Positions 32,022 to 44,459 of a stretch of 64,000 nt of DNA are shown here, in pieces. Numbering within the stretch: position 1 is the stretch's first letter; every line of letters begins with the position of its first letter. The stretch is from Bedellia somnulentella (taxonomy: Eukaryota > Arthropoda > Insecta > Lepidoptera > Bedelliidae): NCBI GenBank assembly GCA_963576735.1, contig OY755187.1:3596001-3660000 (forward strand), read 5' to 3'. Made by a program: the position numbers and the translations under genes. Below the pieces are notes generated by a model. It was not told the DNA's origin and ran no database searches. It worked only from the letters and a program-made list of their open reading frames with translations.

Positions 32022-35000
32022 TAAGTGAATTTATTTGCGTAGATATTGCCAACAAACTCATGAAACAAATTACAATTGTTACAGCAAACTGGCTATCAAT
32101 ATCAATTATTCCATACAGTGAAAAAACAATTTTTTGTCGACGAATTTTGTGTAAAAACTTTGTAAGTTGATTGCGTACTGTTTTACCTGTAATGAAATAA
32201 CAGTGAATGAATTTAATTTGCACATAAATGAAGAAGTTTATTAAAAGGACAAATCAGTAATAAGTATTAGAAAAAAATCTATAATGATGTGCCGTGTAGC
32301 GCCGGCTTAGAATGTCGCTACCACTTTCTACCCACGGGTGTCGTACGAGGCGACTAAGGGTATTGGGGCTACTTATTGGATTTTTGGGCGATGCGGTTGG
32401 AGACCCATCACCAAAAACCTTTATTCTTACCATCTTTTCCCCACTTAACTTCCAAAAGTGGCTGAGGAATTTATAATTCCTTAGCTCTGGCTACCCCTTC
32501 TAGGGAATTATAGCCGTGAGTATATGTATGTATGTATGAATGTCTATAATGATATTTTTACTATTACTTTTTGCAAGATATTTTAATACAATATAACATA
32601 CATATTACTCACGCCGTTAGTTTCCATTGGGCTACCCCAATGGACTACGCAGAGACTATCTATCGCCACTTTGCACGATCTCGGCAAACATATTCCCTTA
32701 TTTTAATAATAAGGAAATGTGTTTTTTTTACTTACTCTTCAAACTTTATGCAGCCAAGAAATAGTCACGAAAATATGTAAATCAGACCTAATTATATAAA
32801 AATACACTTACTATACTGGTTGTCATAGATCAAAAGGTTTTCAAAGTGCATTTTTAGTTTTTCTGCTTGAACCTTAATCGAATAATGCATCTGGATCAGA
32901 GCCACGAATGGCGGCAATATATTAGTCAAAAGGGGAACCAATTTTATTAAATCGCTATGAGATATCTGTGAACAAAAATAATGGTTTATTATTATAAACA
33001 GTGTTAACATAAAACTAAGAGGTTATAATTATTAAAGTGTAATTAACTGTGTAGTGTCGGCTTAGAATAGCACTACCCCATTTCTTCCGGTGGGTGTACG
33101 TAAGAGGCGACTAACGGTATTGGGGCTTTAAAGGGATTATTGGGCGATGCGGTTGGAGACCCATCACCAACAACCTTTATTTTACCATCTTTTCCCCACT
33201 CAACTTTCCAAAGGTGGCTTAGGAATTTCTCATTCCTTAGCTCTGGCTATCCCATCTAGGGATTTATAGCCGTGAGTATATGTATGTATGTATGCGTTAT
33301 TGGCCGTGTAGTGTCGACTTAGAATAACACTACCTTGTTCTTCCGGTGGGTGTACGTAAAAGGCGACTAAAGGATTGGGGCTTTTAAGGGATTTTTGTGC
33401 GATGCGGTTGGAGACCCATCACCAACAACCTTTATTCTAACATCTTTCCCCACGCAACTTCCAAAAAAGGCTGAGGAATTTCTGATTCCCTGGCTCTGGG
33501 TACCCCTTCAAGGGATTCATAGGCGTGAGTATATGTATGTATGTATGTTAATGGCGTAGTAACTGTATGAATATATTTCTCACAGCGTATTTTTCTTGAC
33601 ATCTACTTTAAAAACGCATATAATTTTTTATTGCCCTTAAATGTGTATTTTATTCAATAGGTAGGTGGATTTTTGTTTAACTGTAACACTTATGTAGTTT
33701 TAGAATTTTGCGGCATTAAAACCAGACTATAGACAAAATTCTCGCAATATAGATTTATAATATGTATGTGATAAGCCAAAAATACAACTGGTACACATTT
33801 ACCCTACACTCATGGTTAAAAATCCCAAAACGGGATAGCCAGAGTTTCAGAATAAGAAATTATTCAAGAATTTTTCCGAGTATATTAACGAAAAGGTTGA
33901 AAAATGGAGAAAAGTTTGTGATAAATCTCCAGCCACATCGCCTAACATACATACATACTTTATATATCTCGCTATAGGTGAAGATTTGTAAATGGCATTG
34001 TGTATTCATAATTAGTATTTTATTGTTTGTGTGGGCTACACCTACATCATTATTATAATTATATTATATATATAATACTTAAACATACAAACATAAATAT
34101 TTATAATATACATTTAATTTAATTAATATATCATATTAATTTGGTTGTATTTATATTTACTTTTATTATATACATTGCGATCGATACTAGTCGGTTGATA
34201 ATCGATTTGCATATCGATAAGCGGTTCGATGGGATGTGACCCCGTCACTAGTTTTAACAACTTTTATTCTCGCGGGTAGTTTTGAGCTACCGCGATGATG
34301 GTTCGAGAAACGTTGCCTAACCAGTCGTGAATCACTTATCGCGATACGTACAGCATTCGTATTATTCTCGTGTTATTTCTAATTAAGTTTAATCCGTGTT
34401 GAATATTGTTAATGTCATTAACTGTTACTTCTTTATTCGCTATTGTATGTGACTGTCTTCCTAAATTGTGTCTGTGTCTGAGCTGTGTAATCTTTCTTCA
34501 TTGTGCCTTCTAAAATTCATATTCGTGTGTGTCGGTGAAAAATAAACCTGTCAAACTGTAAGTGACTTTATTATTTTATATTCGCCGACCGGTGAGATAA
34601 CTCATTACATCTTCACCCCCCTCACGCTATATTGGTGACACCGACGTGATGGACAGAGAAGAAGAATTCAGAGATGCACATGGCGTGGTGACGTCATTAC
34701 CGACCAGCCGCGCAGGCACTAGTGATGGAAACGAGTCGATGAAACATATCGATGTTTTTAAAGTTAGTGCACGACTTCCACCTTTTTGGCCCGAAGAGCC
34801 TGAAATATGGTTTTCCCAGGTCGAGGGACAATTCGCAATTTCAGGAATTTCTAGCGATGTAACCAAATTTCACTATGTCATTAGCCAGCTGGATAACCAA
34901 TTTTCCAGGGAAGTCAAGGATATTATTATTAATCCACCAGCATCCGATAAATATCAGAAGCTTAAATCAGAATTGATTAAAAGATTGACCGCATCCAGAG

Positions 35001-38000
35001 AGGTGAAAATCAAGCAGTTATTGATGCACGAAGAGCTCGGCGATCGTAAGCCATCACAGTTCTTACGACATCTTAAAAGCCTGGCTGGCATCAATGTTCC
35101 AGACGATTTTGTGAAGACGATTTGGATAAGTCGACTTTCACACGGGATTCAAACGGTGTTAGCAGGTCAACCGTCCACATCTTCCATCGATGATCTGGCA
35201 GACTTAGCCGATCGTGTACAGGACATTGCTACTCCTTCACCGGTTGTCGCATCTACGAGTGCTAGTCAAGCAAGTCAAGTTTCGGCGATAGAAATGCTAA
35301 CCAAAGATGTGGCTGAGCTGCGGAGACAATTCGAGAAGCTCGCTTCAGAGAGGAACAGCAGACCACACAACAGATCGAATAGGTCAGCGCGTCCTCGTTC
35401 TTCATCTAGATCGAAACGCTCACATTCGAACTACAGAAAATACCCCATTTGCTGGTACCATACCAAGTTTGCAGAAAAGGCCAGCAAATGCATATCTCCG
35501 TGTGATTACCAGGCGGGAAACGCCAGGGGCGGTCGATAGTGGCGACTGCAGACTGCCCTTCAACTTCTACTGGTCGCCTATTTGTGACGGATCGAGCCTC
35601 GAAGACGCAGTTTCTGGTCGATACAGGAAGCGACCTCTGTGTTTTTCCCCCGGTCCATGCTTCGTGATCGTCGTGCTAAGACTGACTATAACTTGTGTGC
35701 TGCAAATGGATCTAGTATTTCTACATATGGTTATGTACATTTAAATTTAAATTTTGGTTTACGTAGAGAATTTAGTTGGCGTTTTGTTGTTGCGGATGTA
35801 AGTAAGCCAATTATAGGTGTTGATTTCTTAAATCATTATTATTTGATTGTTGATTGCCGCAACAAACGTTTAATAGATAGCACAACTTCTCTTTCGTCTA
35901 TAGCTAAATTAGTTAAGTGTAATAATATAGCATCTGTAAAAATCATGACTGGTGAGACTCGGTTTCATAAAATTCTCGACGAATTCCCCGAGATTACTCG
36001 ACCAACTGGTATTCATCGCAATATTACACACCAAACAGTGCACCACATACGAACAACTCCAGGCCCACCAGTATCTTGCACTCCTCGTCGTTTGGCGCCT
36101 GACAAATTGAAAATTGCTCAACAGGAGTTCCAGGCCATGCTTGCTAATGGTACAGCCCGTCCTTCGGAGAGTCCGTGGGCTTCCCCACTCCATCTAACTC
36201 CCAAAAAGGATAATGGTTGGCGACCTTGCGGTGATTACCGCATGCTTAACGCCCGTACAATACCCGATAGTTATCCGATCAAACACATCAATGACTTTTC
36301 ACATAGCCTTGTTGGTTGCAAAGTTTTTAGTAAAATTGATTTACTGAAAGCCTACAACCAGGTGCCCATTTTTGAGCAAGATATATCGAAAACAGCCATC
36401 ACGACACCGTTTGGCTTGTTCGAATTCCCCTATATGACCTTCGGACTCCGAAACGCAGCCCAAACTTTTCAACGGTTGATGGATGAAATCACTAGAGGCC
36501 TTGATTTTACATATTCGTATTTGGATGACGTCTTGGTGTTCTCACGTGACCATCATAGTCACGAAGAGCACCTACGTCAAATTTTCACAAAGTTGAAAGA
36601 GTACGGTATGTCTGTAAATCCAGAAAAGTGTGTTTTTGGCGTATCTGAGATATCGTTTTTAGGTTACTCTATAAATGAAAATGGTTCCAAGCCGCTTGAT
36701 TCTAAAGTAGAAGTCATAAAAGAGTTTCCTGTGCCTAAAACTGTACGTCAGCTTAGAGCGTTTTTAGGCATGATAAATTTTTACAGGAGATTTATCCCTG
36801 GGGCAGCTGAAATTCAAGCACCTTTAAATAATTTGTTAACAGGTTCAATGAAAGGAACACACCCAGTTTTTATTGAAGGTGAAGCACTTCAAGCTTTTAA
36901 TGCCTGTAAAGATAGCCTTGCTAATGTTGCTTTACTAGCTCACCCGGACTGTACGGTTCCACTTGCTTTAGTGACAGACGCTTCTGATAAGGCAATCGGT
37001 GCAGTCCTGCAACAACTTAAAAATAATTCCTGGCAACCATTAGCTTTCTTTTCCCGAAAGTTAAGTCCATCGCAGGTGAAGTATTCGCCATACGATAGGG
37101 AACTTCTTGCCATATATGAAGGCATTAAGTATTTCCGACATATGCTTGAAGCCCGCCATTTTATTGTCTATACGGACCATAAACCGATTAGTTTCGCATT
37201 CCATGAAAGGAAAAAAAACTGTTCGCCTAGGCAGTATAGACATCTGGACTTTATTTCCCAGTTCACTACCGACATTCGGCACATCTCTGGCAAAGACAAT
37301 ATTGTTGCTGATGCTTTGTCAAGAATAGAAGAAATAAGAGCTCCAGTCAGTATAGAAACCTTAGCTAGCACTCAAGAATCCGATCCAGAGCTAGACAAAT
37401 TGTTAATCGAAGGATCATCATCATTGCGTCTTGAGAAAATGACTGTTCCTGGTAGTCGTGTTCCCCTGTACTGCGACGTCAGTACACCGACTACTAGGCC
37501 TTACGTCCCCAAATTTCACCGCAGGCAGGTTTTTGAAAGCTTGCATTCTTTAAGTCATCCCGGACCTAACGCGTCTGCAAAACTTGTTGCAGAACGGTTT
37601 GTTTGGCCCGAGATAAGGAAAAACTGTAGAGAGTGGGCACGAGCTTGCATAGCTTGTCAAAAAGCTAAAGTTACTCGCCATGTTTCCTCCCCTCTAGGTT
37701 CTTTCCCCTTGCCTCGGACTCGTTTCAAACAAATCCATATCGATTTGATAGGTCCCTTGCCAGTCTCAGAAGGAAATCGATATTGTCTGACAGCCGTAGA
37801 TCGATTTACTCGATGGCCGGAAGCTATACCGATAGGTGATATAACCGCTGAAACCGTTGCCAAAGCATTAATTTCAGGTTGGATTTCTCGTTTCGGTTGT
37901 CCAACGGACATCACCACCGACCGGGGACGCCAATTTGAATCCGCTTTGTTTTCCGCTTTGGCAAAAACAGCTGGCTTCCAACATAAGCGCACCACGGCCT

Positions 38001-41000
38001 ACCATCCTGCGTGCAATGGTATGATCGAAAGATTTCACCGTCAACTCAAAGCTGCCATTGTTTGTCATGGAAACAGTAAATGGTCAGAGTCCTTGCCATG
38101 GGTTTTATTAGGAATCCGAACTGCTTTTAAGGAAGATATCCAAAGTTCTTCGGCAGAACTAGTTTATGGAGAACCACTGCGCTTACCGGGCGAATTTTTC
38201 GAATCCGCTGAAGCTGGTTCTACTGACACTTCCGATTTTTCAGTTCGCCTTAAGGACATAACATCAAAATTACGACCTTTCCCCGCTTCACGTCATTGTA
38301 AGCCTAAAGTTTTCATATATAAAGAATTAGCCACCAGTGATCAAGTTTTCCTCCGTGAAGACGCATTACGTGGCGCATTACAACCAACGTACTTAGGCCC
38401 ATATAAAGTTTTAGCGAGGGACGATAAAACATTTAAAATACTTCGAAACGGAAAGGAAATTACAGTATCGATAGATCGCGTAAAACCAGCCTTCATACTT
38501 AACGACCAGACCGAATCACAACCAATTCCAGAAATGTCGAAAAATTACGTCACACGTTCTGGGCGGCAAGTCAGATTCCCAGATTATTATCGCCCATGAT
38601 GGTCTCTGGAAGGGGGTGATGTGGGCTACACCTACATCATTATTATAAATATATTATATATATAATACTTAAACATACAAACATAAATATTTATAATATA
38701 CATTTAATTTAATTAATATATCATATTAATTTGGTTGTATTTATATTTACTTTTATTATATACATTGCGATCGATACTAGTCGGTTGATAATCGATTTGC
38801 ATATCGATAAGCGGTTCGATGGGATGTGACCCCGTCACTAGTTTTAACAACTTTTATTCTCGCGGGTAGTTTTGAGCTACCGCGATGATGGTTCGAGAAA
38901 CGTTGCCTAACCAGTCGTGAATCACTTATCGCGATACGTACAGCATTCGTATTATTCTCGTGTTATTTCTAATTAAGTTTAATCCGTGTTGAATATTGTT
39001 AATGTCATTAACTGTTACTTCTTTATTCGCTATTGTATGTGACTGTCTTTCTAAATTGTGTCTGTGTCTGAGCTGTGTAATCTTTCTTCATTGTGACTTC
39101 TAAAATTCACAGTGTGTGTCGGTGAAAAATAAACCTGTCAAACTGTAAGTGACTTTATTATTTTATATTCGCCGACCGGTGAGATAACTCATTACATCTT
39201 CACCCCCCTCACGCTATATTTGTATTGGTCTGTTAATCTTCCAAAGAAAAAAAAAATATAAATCCCAAAAAGGGGTAGCCAGAGCTTCAAAGCTAGAAAC
39301 TCTTTAGCCACATTTGGAAGTTGATACAAGGGGGACGAGATGGTACAAATGAAGTGTTGGTAGTGTTTCCCAAATTCAGTCTTGGTCTTGTTCTTGCGTT
39401 TTTGCAAGACCAAGACCAAGAACAAGACCGCGTATTTTTAGCAAAACCAAGACCAAGACTGACCGTGCAAGACTTGAGCAAGAACAAGACATAGCCTGCA
39501 AGACTCTTGCGTCTTGCAGCTAGGACTTAGCGCTATTTCACTGAGTAGTTAGGTGTAACAGTTCGGTGGATAGGTAGGTACGCTTAGGAATTCTATGAGA
39601 CGCAAAAAACTGTATCATAGAATATGAAAAACTGGACCTATGCGCATTACGACTAATACATAAACATAGCGAATAAAATTATTATTAAAATCAAACTGAG
39701 TGCATGCATAGTTAGGTTTTAACCATCGGCACTTTGATAATACGGCATCAAAGGTTTTGTATTTACTTCTCAAAGAAATTTGCCGCTTTTCGGAAGAACA
39801 TGGTTATGATACACGCGCCGGCGGCTTCTTTTGAAATCTAAAACAATCGTTGCCGCCACGCCGAAATCATAACATTTGACACTATTTGATTGCCGCCATA
39901 GGGCGTAGCGTAGGTATACTCATGCAAAATAATTTCGAATTTTTTTACACGCTTTATATTATTGTTTGATTTGCGGCGGCATCCTTATCATAGAGCCGGC
40001 ACGTGGCGAGGCAGCGCGGTAGAAAGCAAGGAAACGTACTATAAATAAAGGAATTATTTTAATTCCAGTTACTTCCATGGAAAACGACATATAGGTCAGT
40101 TGATTTTTCGAATTTCTTATTGAATCTTCAGTTATTTATTAATCTGCTTGATGTTTACTATGGCTATATTCATTCAAGCTCACAATGTTCCAATTCTAAT
40201 ACGTTTTTCTAGGATTTTTAGGTAAACTTTAATAAATAGTAATAGACTAATAGGTAGACTTGCAAGACTTGCAAGACTCTTGTTGCAAGACCAAGACCAA
40301 GACCAAGACTGGGAGTGCAAGACCAAGACCAAGACCAAGACCAGGTGTATTGGCGCAAGACCAAGACCAAGACTGGCTAAGTCTCGTCTTGTTCTTGCGT
40401 TTGGGCAACACTAAGTGTTGGTGATGGTTCTCCCACCAGATCGCCCAAAACCTACTTTAAAACGCCCTATACCCTTGGTCGCCTCTTACGACACCTAAAC
40501 ATAATTTAAATAGTCCCAGTATTCCTACAGCCGCCTCGCACAACACCTGCGGGCTGAAATTTTAGTTATCTATATGAATCCGACACTAAACAGTACTATG
40601 ATTTGAGTTCATATAATAATAACTCATATAATATAATATTCATAATTACTTACATTTGGTCCATTTACCAAAAATGAAGCGTAAATGAAAAGAAGTGCCC
40701 CAAGAAAAGCTGTAATAGTGTAGATCGACACCTGAAATACAAATTTAAAATTAAACATGAAATTTTTACACTCCTCTAACCCATTTGAATGATGCTTATA
40801 GTTTTATTTTTTTACTAGTGGATCGGCCCAGCTTCGCGCGGGTAGCGTTTTTTTTTTAAATATCTTAGGTTTTTTTCTTCAGTTACTGCTCAAGCATTGT
40901 GAAAATTAGCGCAATGTTTTCAATTTATTAAATTTATAGCACTCCCAGAACAGTGTAGTTTGGTGATTTTGAATGCGCTTTTATGAACGGTTCAGTATTT

Positions 41001-43835
41001 CCGTTTATTAGCAAATTTTTGAATGAATGAAACGCTAGGAAGTATTTGTAACAATCTAAAAAAGAAATCATTACGTGATGTAGAATGCAATTACTGGCAA
41101 CATCTATGTAATATGTAAATTAGTGACGATTTGGTTTTGGTCACGGGCGCGATGGCTTATTTTATGTATAATTTCAATGTTTTTATACCGATTTCTATGA
41201 TTCTTTTTTTATTGAATAGGTAATAATGTTACCTTTTTTAAATTAGGGATTAATGAGAGTATTATAATCGTAAGAGTAAACATAATCAGAATGCTCTGAA
41301 CTGCTAAGCTGTTAGGAATTACATGTGTTATTGTGAGTCAACCATAAAAGATAGACATATACTGTTACGCAAAATTTTTTAGACAATTTTATGAAAAATA
41401 TTTCCGTCATACATGATTTCTATGTAAGTTTAACCATTAAGGCTACACACGCGACGGAAGCTTAAAAAATGGAGTAACTTCTCCCGTTTTCCCAAAATTT
41501 CCAAAATTTCCCCTTCACTACTCTGCTGAAAAGTATACTATAACCTGCGCAGAAGTATGAAAAATAATTGTGCCAAGTTTCGTAAAAATCCGTCGAGTAA
41601 TTTTGTTTCCATTAGGAACATACAAACCGACAGACAGACAGACAGACAAAAATTTTACTGAATGCATTTTTGGCATCAATATCGATCACTTATTACCCCC
41701 TGATAGTTATTTTGAAAATATATTTGACTGATATTTGAATTGACCTCTCTACAGATTTATTACAAGTATAGATTAATTATCTAATATATTTAATTCACGT
41801 ATCACAGTGATTGTTACCAAAATCCTCCCAAACGGTTGACCCGATTCAAATTAAATTTAGTATACACATTCGGTCTCTTTATAAATATTTTTATCTCTAG
41901 TAAACCATCCCCCTAGTTATACAAACTCTTTTACTGCTTCCACTGCCTTAATTCCAATTTTAACCGGATCTTGTCATAATTCGGTATGCAAAGTTTTACA
42001 AAAGTAGTGCTAATTACGAAACCATTTCGAGATATTATGTTTTTAAAACATATTTTCTTGAAATTAAATTAGACAGAGCTAAGATGACCGTTATTTTAGC
42101 AAAAAACTGTAACAGTATTTGACCTTCAGCGTTATGTCAAAAGCATTCGTTCTTGCAGTTTATTAATAAAACATCGAAAATCTTAGGTTTGTTTAGTATA
42201 ATATCGTAATAATTTCATTTGGGATCACAAATTCGTGAAATATTTTGCATCAGCTACATTTTTACTAAACTGACGTCATTAAGTACAAAAGTTGAACAAT
42301 CTTTAAAAAATCATAACTTTGTTTTAAACGATGCATGCACATTCAATATTCATCATAATTTGTGACTCTGCCACCGATGACGGAAGAAACACCTTGTTTT
42401 TAAGCGTATAATAGGCATATTATGATCAAATCACCCCTTCTCAGTTCATAAACCCCCATTCGCATACAATGAACAAATTGAAGAGCCTCGGAGAAGAGAT
42501 AATCCTGTAACTTAGAAAAACCAGACAGTGTTTTTTCCAATTACTCTTACATATGCACTGGAGTCCTCATAGAGTTATACCAACGCAGGGACTTTCCCAT
42601 CACCATCAACGGTCATATCACAAGAGTGTGATCTGTAACAATGTTTGTGCCTCTATTGACCCCGCTGTCAACCTTTTTTGCACTTAATCTTACGTACGTA
42701 TACGTAATTCGTCCACTATCACAAAATGCATCATTCTTCCTCCTCTTACCTCTTAAGTGTATTTTATTTAATAAACGACTTAGTTTTTTTAAAAAATGCA
42801 TTATTTTTATTTAGGAAATGCCAGTATTAAATACCAGTGTTTTATAACCCCTAAATGTAAATAAAATATGTGGGAGTCATGTTAGAGCGCACACTATAGC
42901 GGACCCACTCGCACATAGCAGCGTCCTACTCATATTCCTACATCGCGGTGTGTAAGTGTTTATCAAACTAAGCATAAACATAAATTATAAGTTGGTATAC
43001 AGCAGGGTGTATTAGCGAGTATCCCTTTACTGTTCCCACAAATATTTGAAGATATTCAAGACATTAAACTTACCACACAGTTGTGAAATACGTTGATAAT
43101 GGAGTTTTGTTTAAATATCAATTGGTAGCAATATTTAAATAATTTTATTTTATTTATAACTTCATCCTCTTTGTCATAGTTAATAATGTAGTCCTTCTGC
43201 AAATCCATTATAATGCAGTTTTTCAAGCATTTTAATCTATCTTGGATTAACCACACATCAAGAAATATTCTGATGCTACTGCAGACCAAAAACAATTTCG
43301 AAGTAACAGTATCAAGGATAGTAATTAAACATTCAGCAAGAGTATACGGTAGAACTCGGAAATGTTCCATATATATATCTGTAACAAATCCAGCTACATA
43401 GACAATTGCTAAAATAATGATCTTTATAATAATTTCTTTTTTTTCTTTTTTATAAAATTCAAGTTTGACACATGTTATTGTATCTATAGTTTGGTAATTA
43501 TCCATATATTCCTTGCTCAGTTTTTTATCCATTTTATAATTTTGTATCACGATGCTGATTGTGATTATATATTTACTTAGAAGAATACCAAATATTATGA
43601 TGAAATACTGCAATCCCAATAAGCAAAAAGCTATAATTCCAATGGCTGCACTCAAAATCAAATTCAATAAGATCAATCCAAAGAGTCTTTGCTTTGACAT
43701 GCCTTCAATAACATTATTCTTAACATCAAATTTGAACGAGGAAATACCTATTGCATAAAGAAAATTATTAAAAGGTTTAATCACATCGTAAGTTGTGTTC
43801 ATTACACTTGACGGCTGAGAAATCATTATTGTCAT
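32008..43835 (-). CDS. Gustatory receptor GR2
   Basis: Exons on the minus strand are 43835-43074, 40731-40654 (78 nt), 32965-32812 (154 nt) and 32186-32008. All introns are GT-AG, with phases 0, 0 and 1. The frame is open throughout, giving about 390 residues. A start at the first ATG gives [20 protein letters not shown]; the inner ATG before NTTYD aligns with the GR3 start and may be the true one. Hydrophobic spans include [20 protein letters not shown] in exon 1, all of exon 2, and [12 protein letters not shown] at the end. The family is 7tm_7 insect taste receptors, ligand-gated channels of sensory neurons. The last four codons (part of I, then YYI) and the TAA come from a Helitron end. 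Intron 2 is 7.7 kb and holds an LTR retrotransposon. Confidence 0.8.
32288..32545 (+). repeat. SINE family A copy
   Basis: In GR2 intron 3; head gtgtagcgccggcttagaat, ending in a TATG tail. It closely resembles the copy at 49861-50109. Confidence 0.85.
33047..33298 (+). repeat. SINE family A copy
   Basis: Near-consensus full-length copy in GR2 intron 2: 'gtgtagtgtcggcttagaat' to 'atgtatgtatgtatg'. Confidence 0.88.
33302..33548 (+). repeat. SINE family A copy, tandem
   Basis: A second copy begins only a few bases after the tail of the preceding one, in the same orientation. Confidence 0.87.
33795..33960 (-). repeat. SINE family A, decayed
   Basis: Inverted partial copy: 'actcatggttaaaaatccca' and 'ctccagccacatcgcc', with a catacatac run at its end. 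Confidence 0.55.
34030..34631 (+). repeat. Left LTR
   Basis: 602 bp, nearly identical to 38620-39218. The element's promoter and polyadenylation signals would be here; aataaa occurs at about 34541. Confidence 0.92.
34646..35539 (+). CDS. Gypsy gag
   Basis: 297 codons. The conserved start of the domain reads [20 protein letters not shown], typical of insect gypsy gag proteins that form the virus-like particle. The carboxy end is basic and Ser/Arg-rich with a CWYH...C..C pattern (around residues 272-284), a possible zinc knuckle variant. It ends in TAG. The protease lies in a different frame just downstream, so a ribosomal shift would be needed. Confidence 0.85.
   Translation: MMDREEEFRDAHGVVTSLPTSRAGTSDGNESMKHIDVFKVSARLPPFWPEEPEIWFSQVEGQFAISGISSDVTKFHYVISQLDNQFSREVKDIIINPPASDKYQKLKSELIKRLTASREVKIKQLLMHEELGDRKPSQFLRHLKSLAGINVPDDFVKTIWISRLSHGIQTVLAGQPSTSSIDDLADLADRVQDIATPSPVVASTSASQASQVSAIEMLTKDVAELRRQFEKLASERNSRPHNRSNRSARPRSSSRSKRSHSNYRKYPICWYHTKFAEKASKCISPCDYQAGNARGGR
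35540..38599 (+). CDS. Gypsy pol (protease, RT, RNase H, integrase)
   Basis: The protease region has the active-site motif DTGSDLC near 35620-35640. It is in another frame from the 35639-38599 frame (986 codons) that carries the rest; a C-run at about 35646 separates them. In the long frame I see RT ([17 protein letters not shown] [13 protein letters not shown]; catalytic YLDDVLVFS), RNase H ([13 protein letters not shown]), the integrase zinc finger ([16 protein letters not shown]) and the integrase core ([28 protein letters not shown]). It ends [18 protein letters not shown]. The frame break probably inactivates this copy unless it is a sequence error. Confidence 0.9.
38620..39218 (+). repeat. 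Right LTR
   Basis: 599 bp; partner of 34030-34631. Confidence 0.92.
39252..40600 (-). repeat. SINE family A copy split by a hAT-like element
   Basis: Parts 39252-39360 and 40414-40600 join into one inverted copy once 39361-40413 and one copy of the duplication are removed. Confidence 0.75.
39361..40413. mobile_element. hAT-like non-autonomous element with CAAGAC hairpins
   Basis: 1053 bp with inverted ends: tagtgtttcccaaa on the left, and the complement of tagtgttgcccaaa on the right. The 8-bp duplication agtgttgg is exact (39353-39360 and 40414-40421). Both subterminal regions hold many copies of caagac and its complement that can fold into hairpins (39380-39480 and 40260-40400). There is no open frame of note. 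Confidence 0.87.
40815..41772 (-). mobile_element. Helitron family H1, complete
   Basis: On the minus strand: 5' tctatacttgtaataaatct after an A, 3' hairpin plus ctag before a T. 958 bp, colinear with 19269-20234. It lies in GR2 intron 1, 83 bp from exon 2. Confidence 0.83.
41773..43073 (-). other. Rest of GR2 intron 1
   Basis: AT-rich, no open frame or repeat boundary that I can support. 41850-42450 has the look of an old repeat but I cannot name it. Confidence 0.4.
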
Positions 43836-44009
43836 TTAATATTCCTTAGGCGACTAGTATTCAAGGTACCAACTCAAAAAACTAAGTATGTATGAATGCA
43901 TTTACACGTAAAGCTTCCGGACATAGAAGTTATTAGTAACGTAATAGCATGTTATTACATTCAAAGTTTTACTGCATATTTAAAAACCTTAATGCAACTG
44001 TTCATCCTC

Positions 44010-44455
44010 CGCCATCGATCGCCGTTTTGAACGAATACACCATCACATGACTAAGTACAACTAAGCCATGTGGGTTTCCTCACGATGTTTTCCCTCACCG
44101 TTAACAACCATGACAAATTGGCGGCTCGGCGTGTCGGCTTAGAATAACACTACCCCATTTCGGGGGTATAGGGTATAGGGGCTTTTTAAGTGATTTTTGG
44201 ACGATGCAGTTGGAGACCCATCACCAACAACCTTTATTATACCATCTTTTCCCCACTCAACTTTCCAAATGTGGCTGAGGAATTTCTAATTCCTTAGCTC
44301 TGGCTACTCCTTCTAGGGAATTATAGCCGTGAGTATATGTATATGTATGTATGTTTAAATGTCTTTAGAAAAGACAAATTGGTGAAGGCCCGAACCGGGA
44401 TTCGAACCCTCGCCTGTCTGTATGAGACAGACGGAAACTCTTATCCATTTCGAAC
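44010..44455 (-). repeat. SINE family B copy split by SINE A
   Basis: Body at 44010-44130 ('tcctcacgatgttttccctc') and head at 44370-44455 ('cgggattcgaaccctcgcct'), with a SINE A copy between. Confidence 0.75.
44134..44358 (+). repeat. SINE family A inside SINE B
   Basis: Shortened copy ('gtgtcggcttagaataacac' to 'gtatgtatgttt') with a small internal deletion in the head. Confidence 0.78.
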
Positions 44456-44459
44456 CCGA

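Larger units (their letters stand above)
34030..39218 (+). mobile_element. Ty3/gypsy LTR retrotransposon, nearly intact
   Basis: LTRs at 34030-34631 and 38620-39218 start tgtgggctacacctac and differ by about three substitutions and one small indel over 600 bp, so the insertion is recent. TTTG flanks both sides (34026-34029 and 39219-39222). A primer-binding-like stretch (tggtgacaccgacgtga) follows the left LTR, and a purine tract (ggaagggggtga) precedes the right LTR. gag and pol lie between; there is no envelope-like frame. It sits in GR2 intron 2, opposite to the gene. Confidence 0.93.

Noticed and set aside
37061..38068. Minus-strand frames across the gypsy pol gene
   Set aside because: Shadows of the 35639-38599 frame; no motif of their own.
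34646..38599. An endogenous retrovirus with envelope
   Set aside because: pol ends 20 bp before the right LTR and no envelope-like frame is present, so it is a plain gypsy-type retrotransposon.
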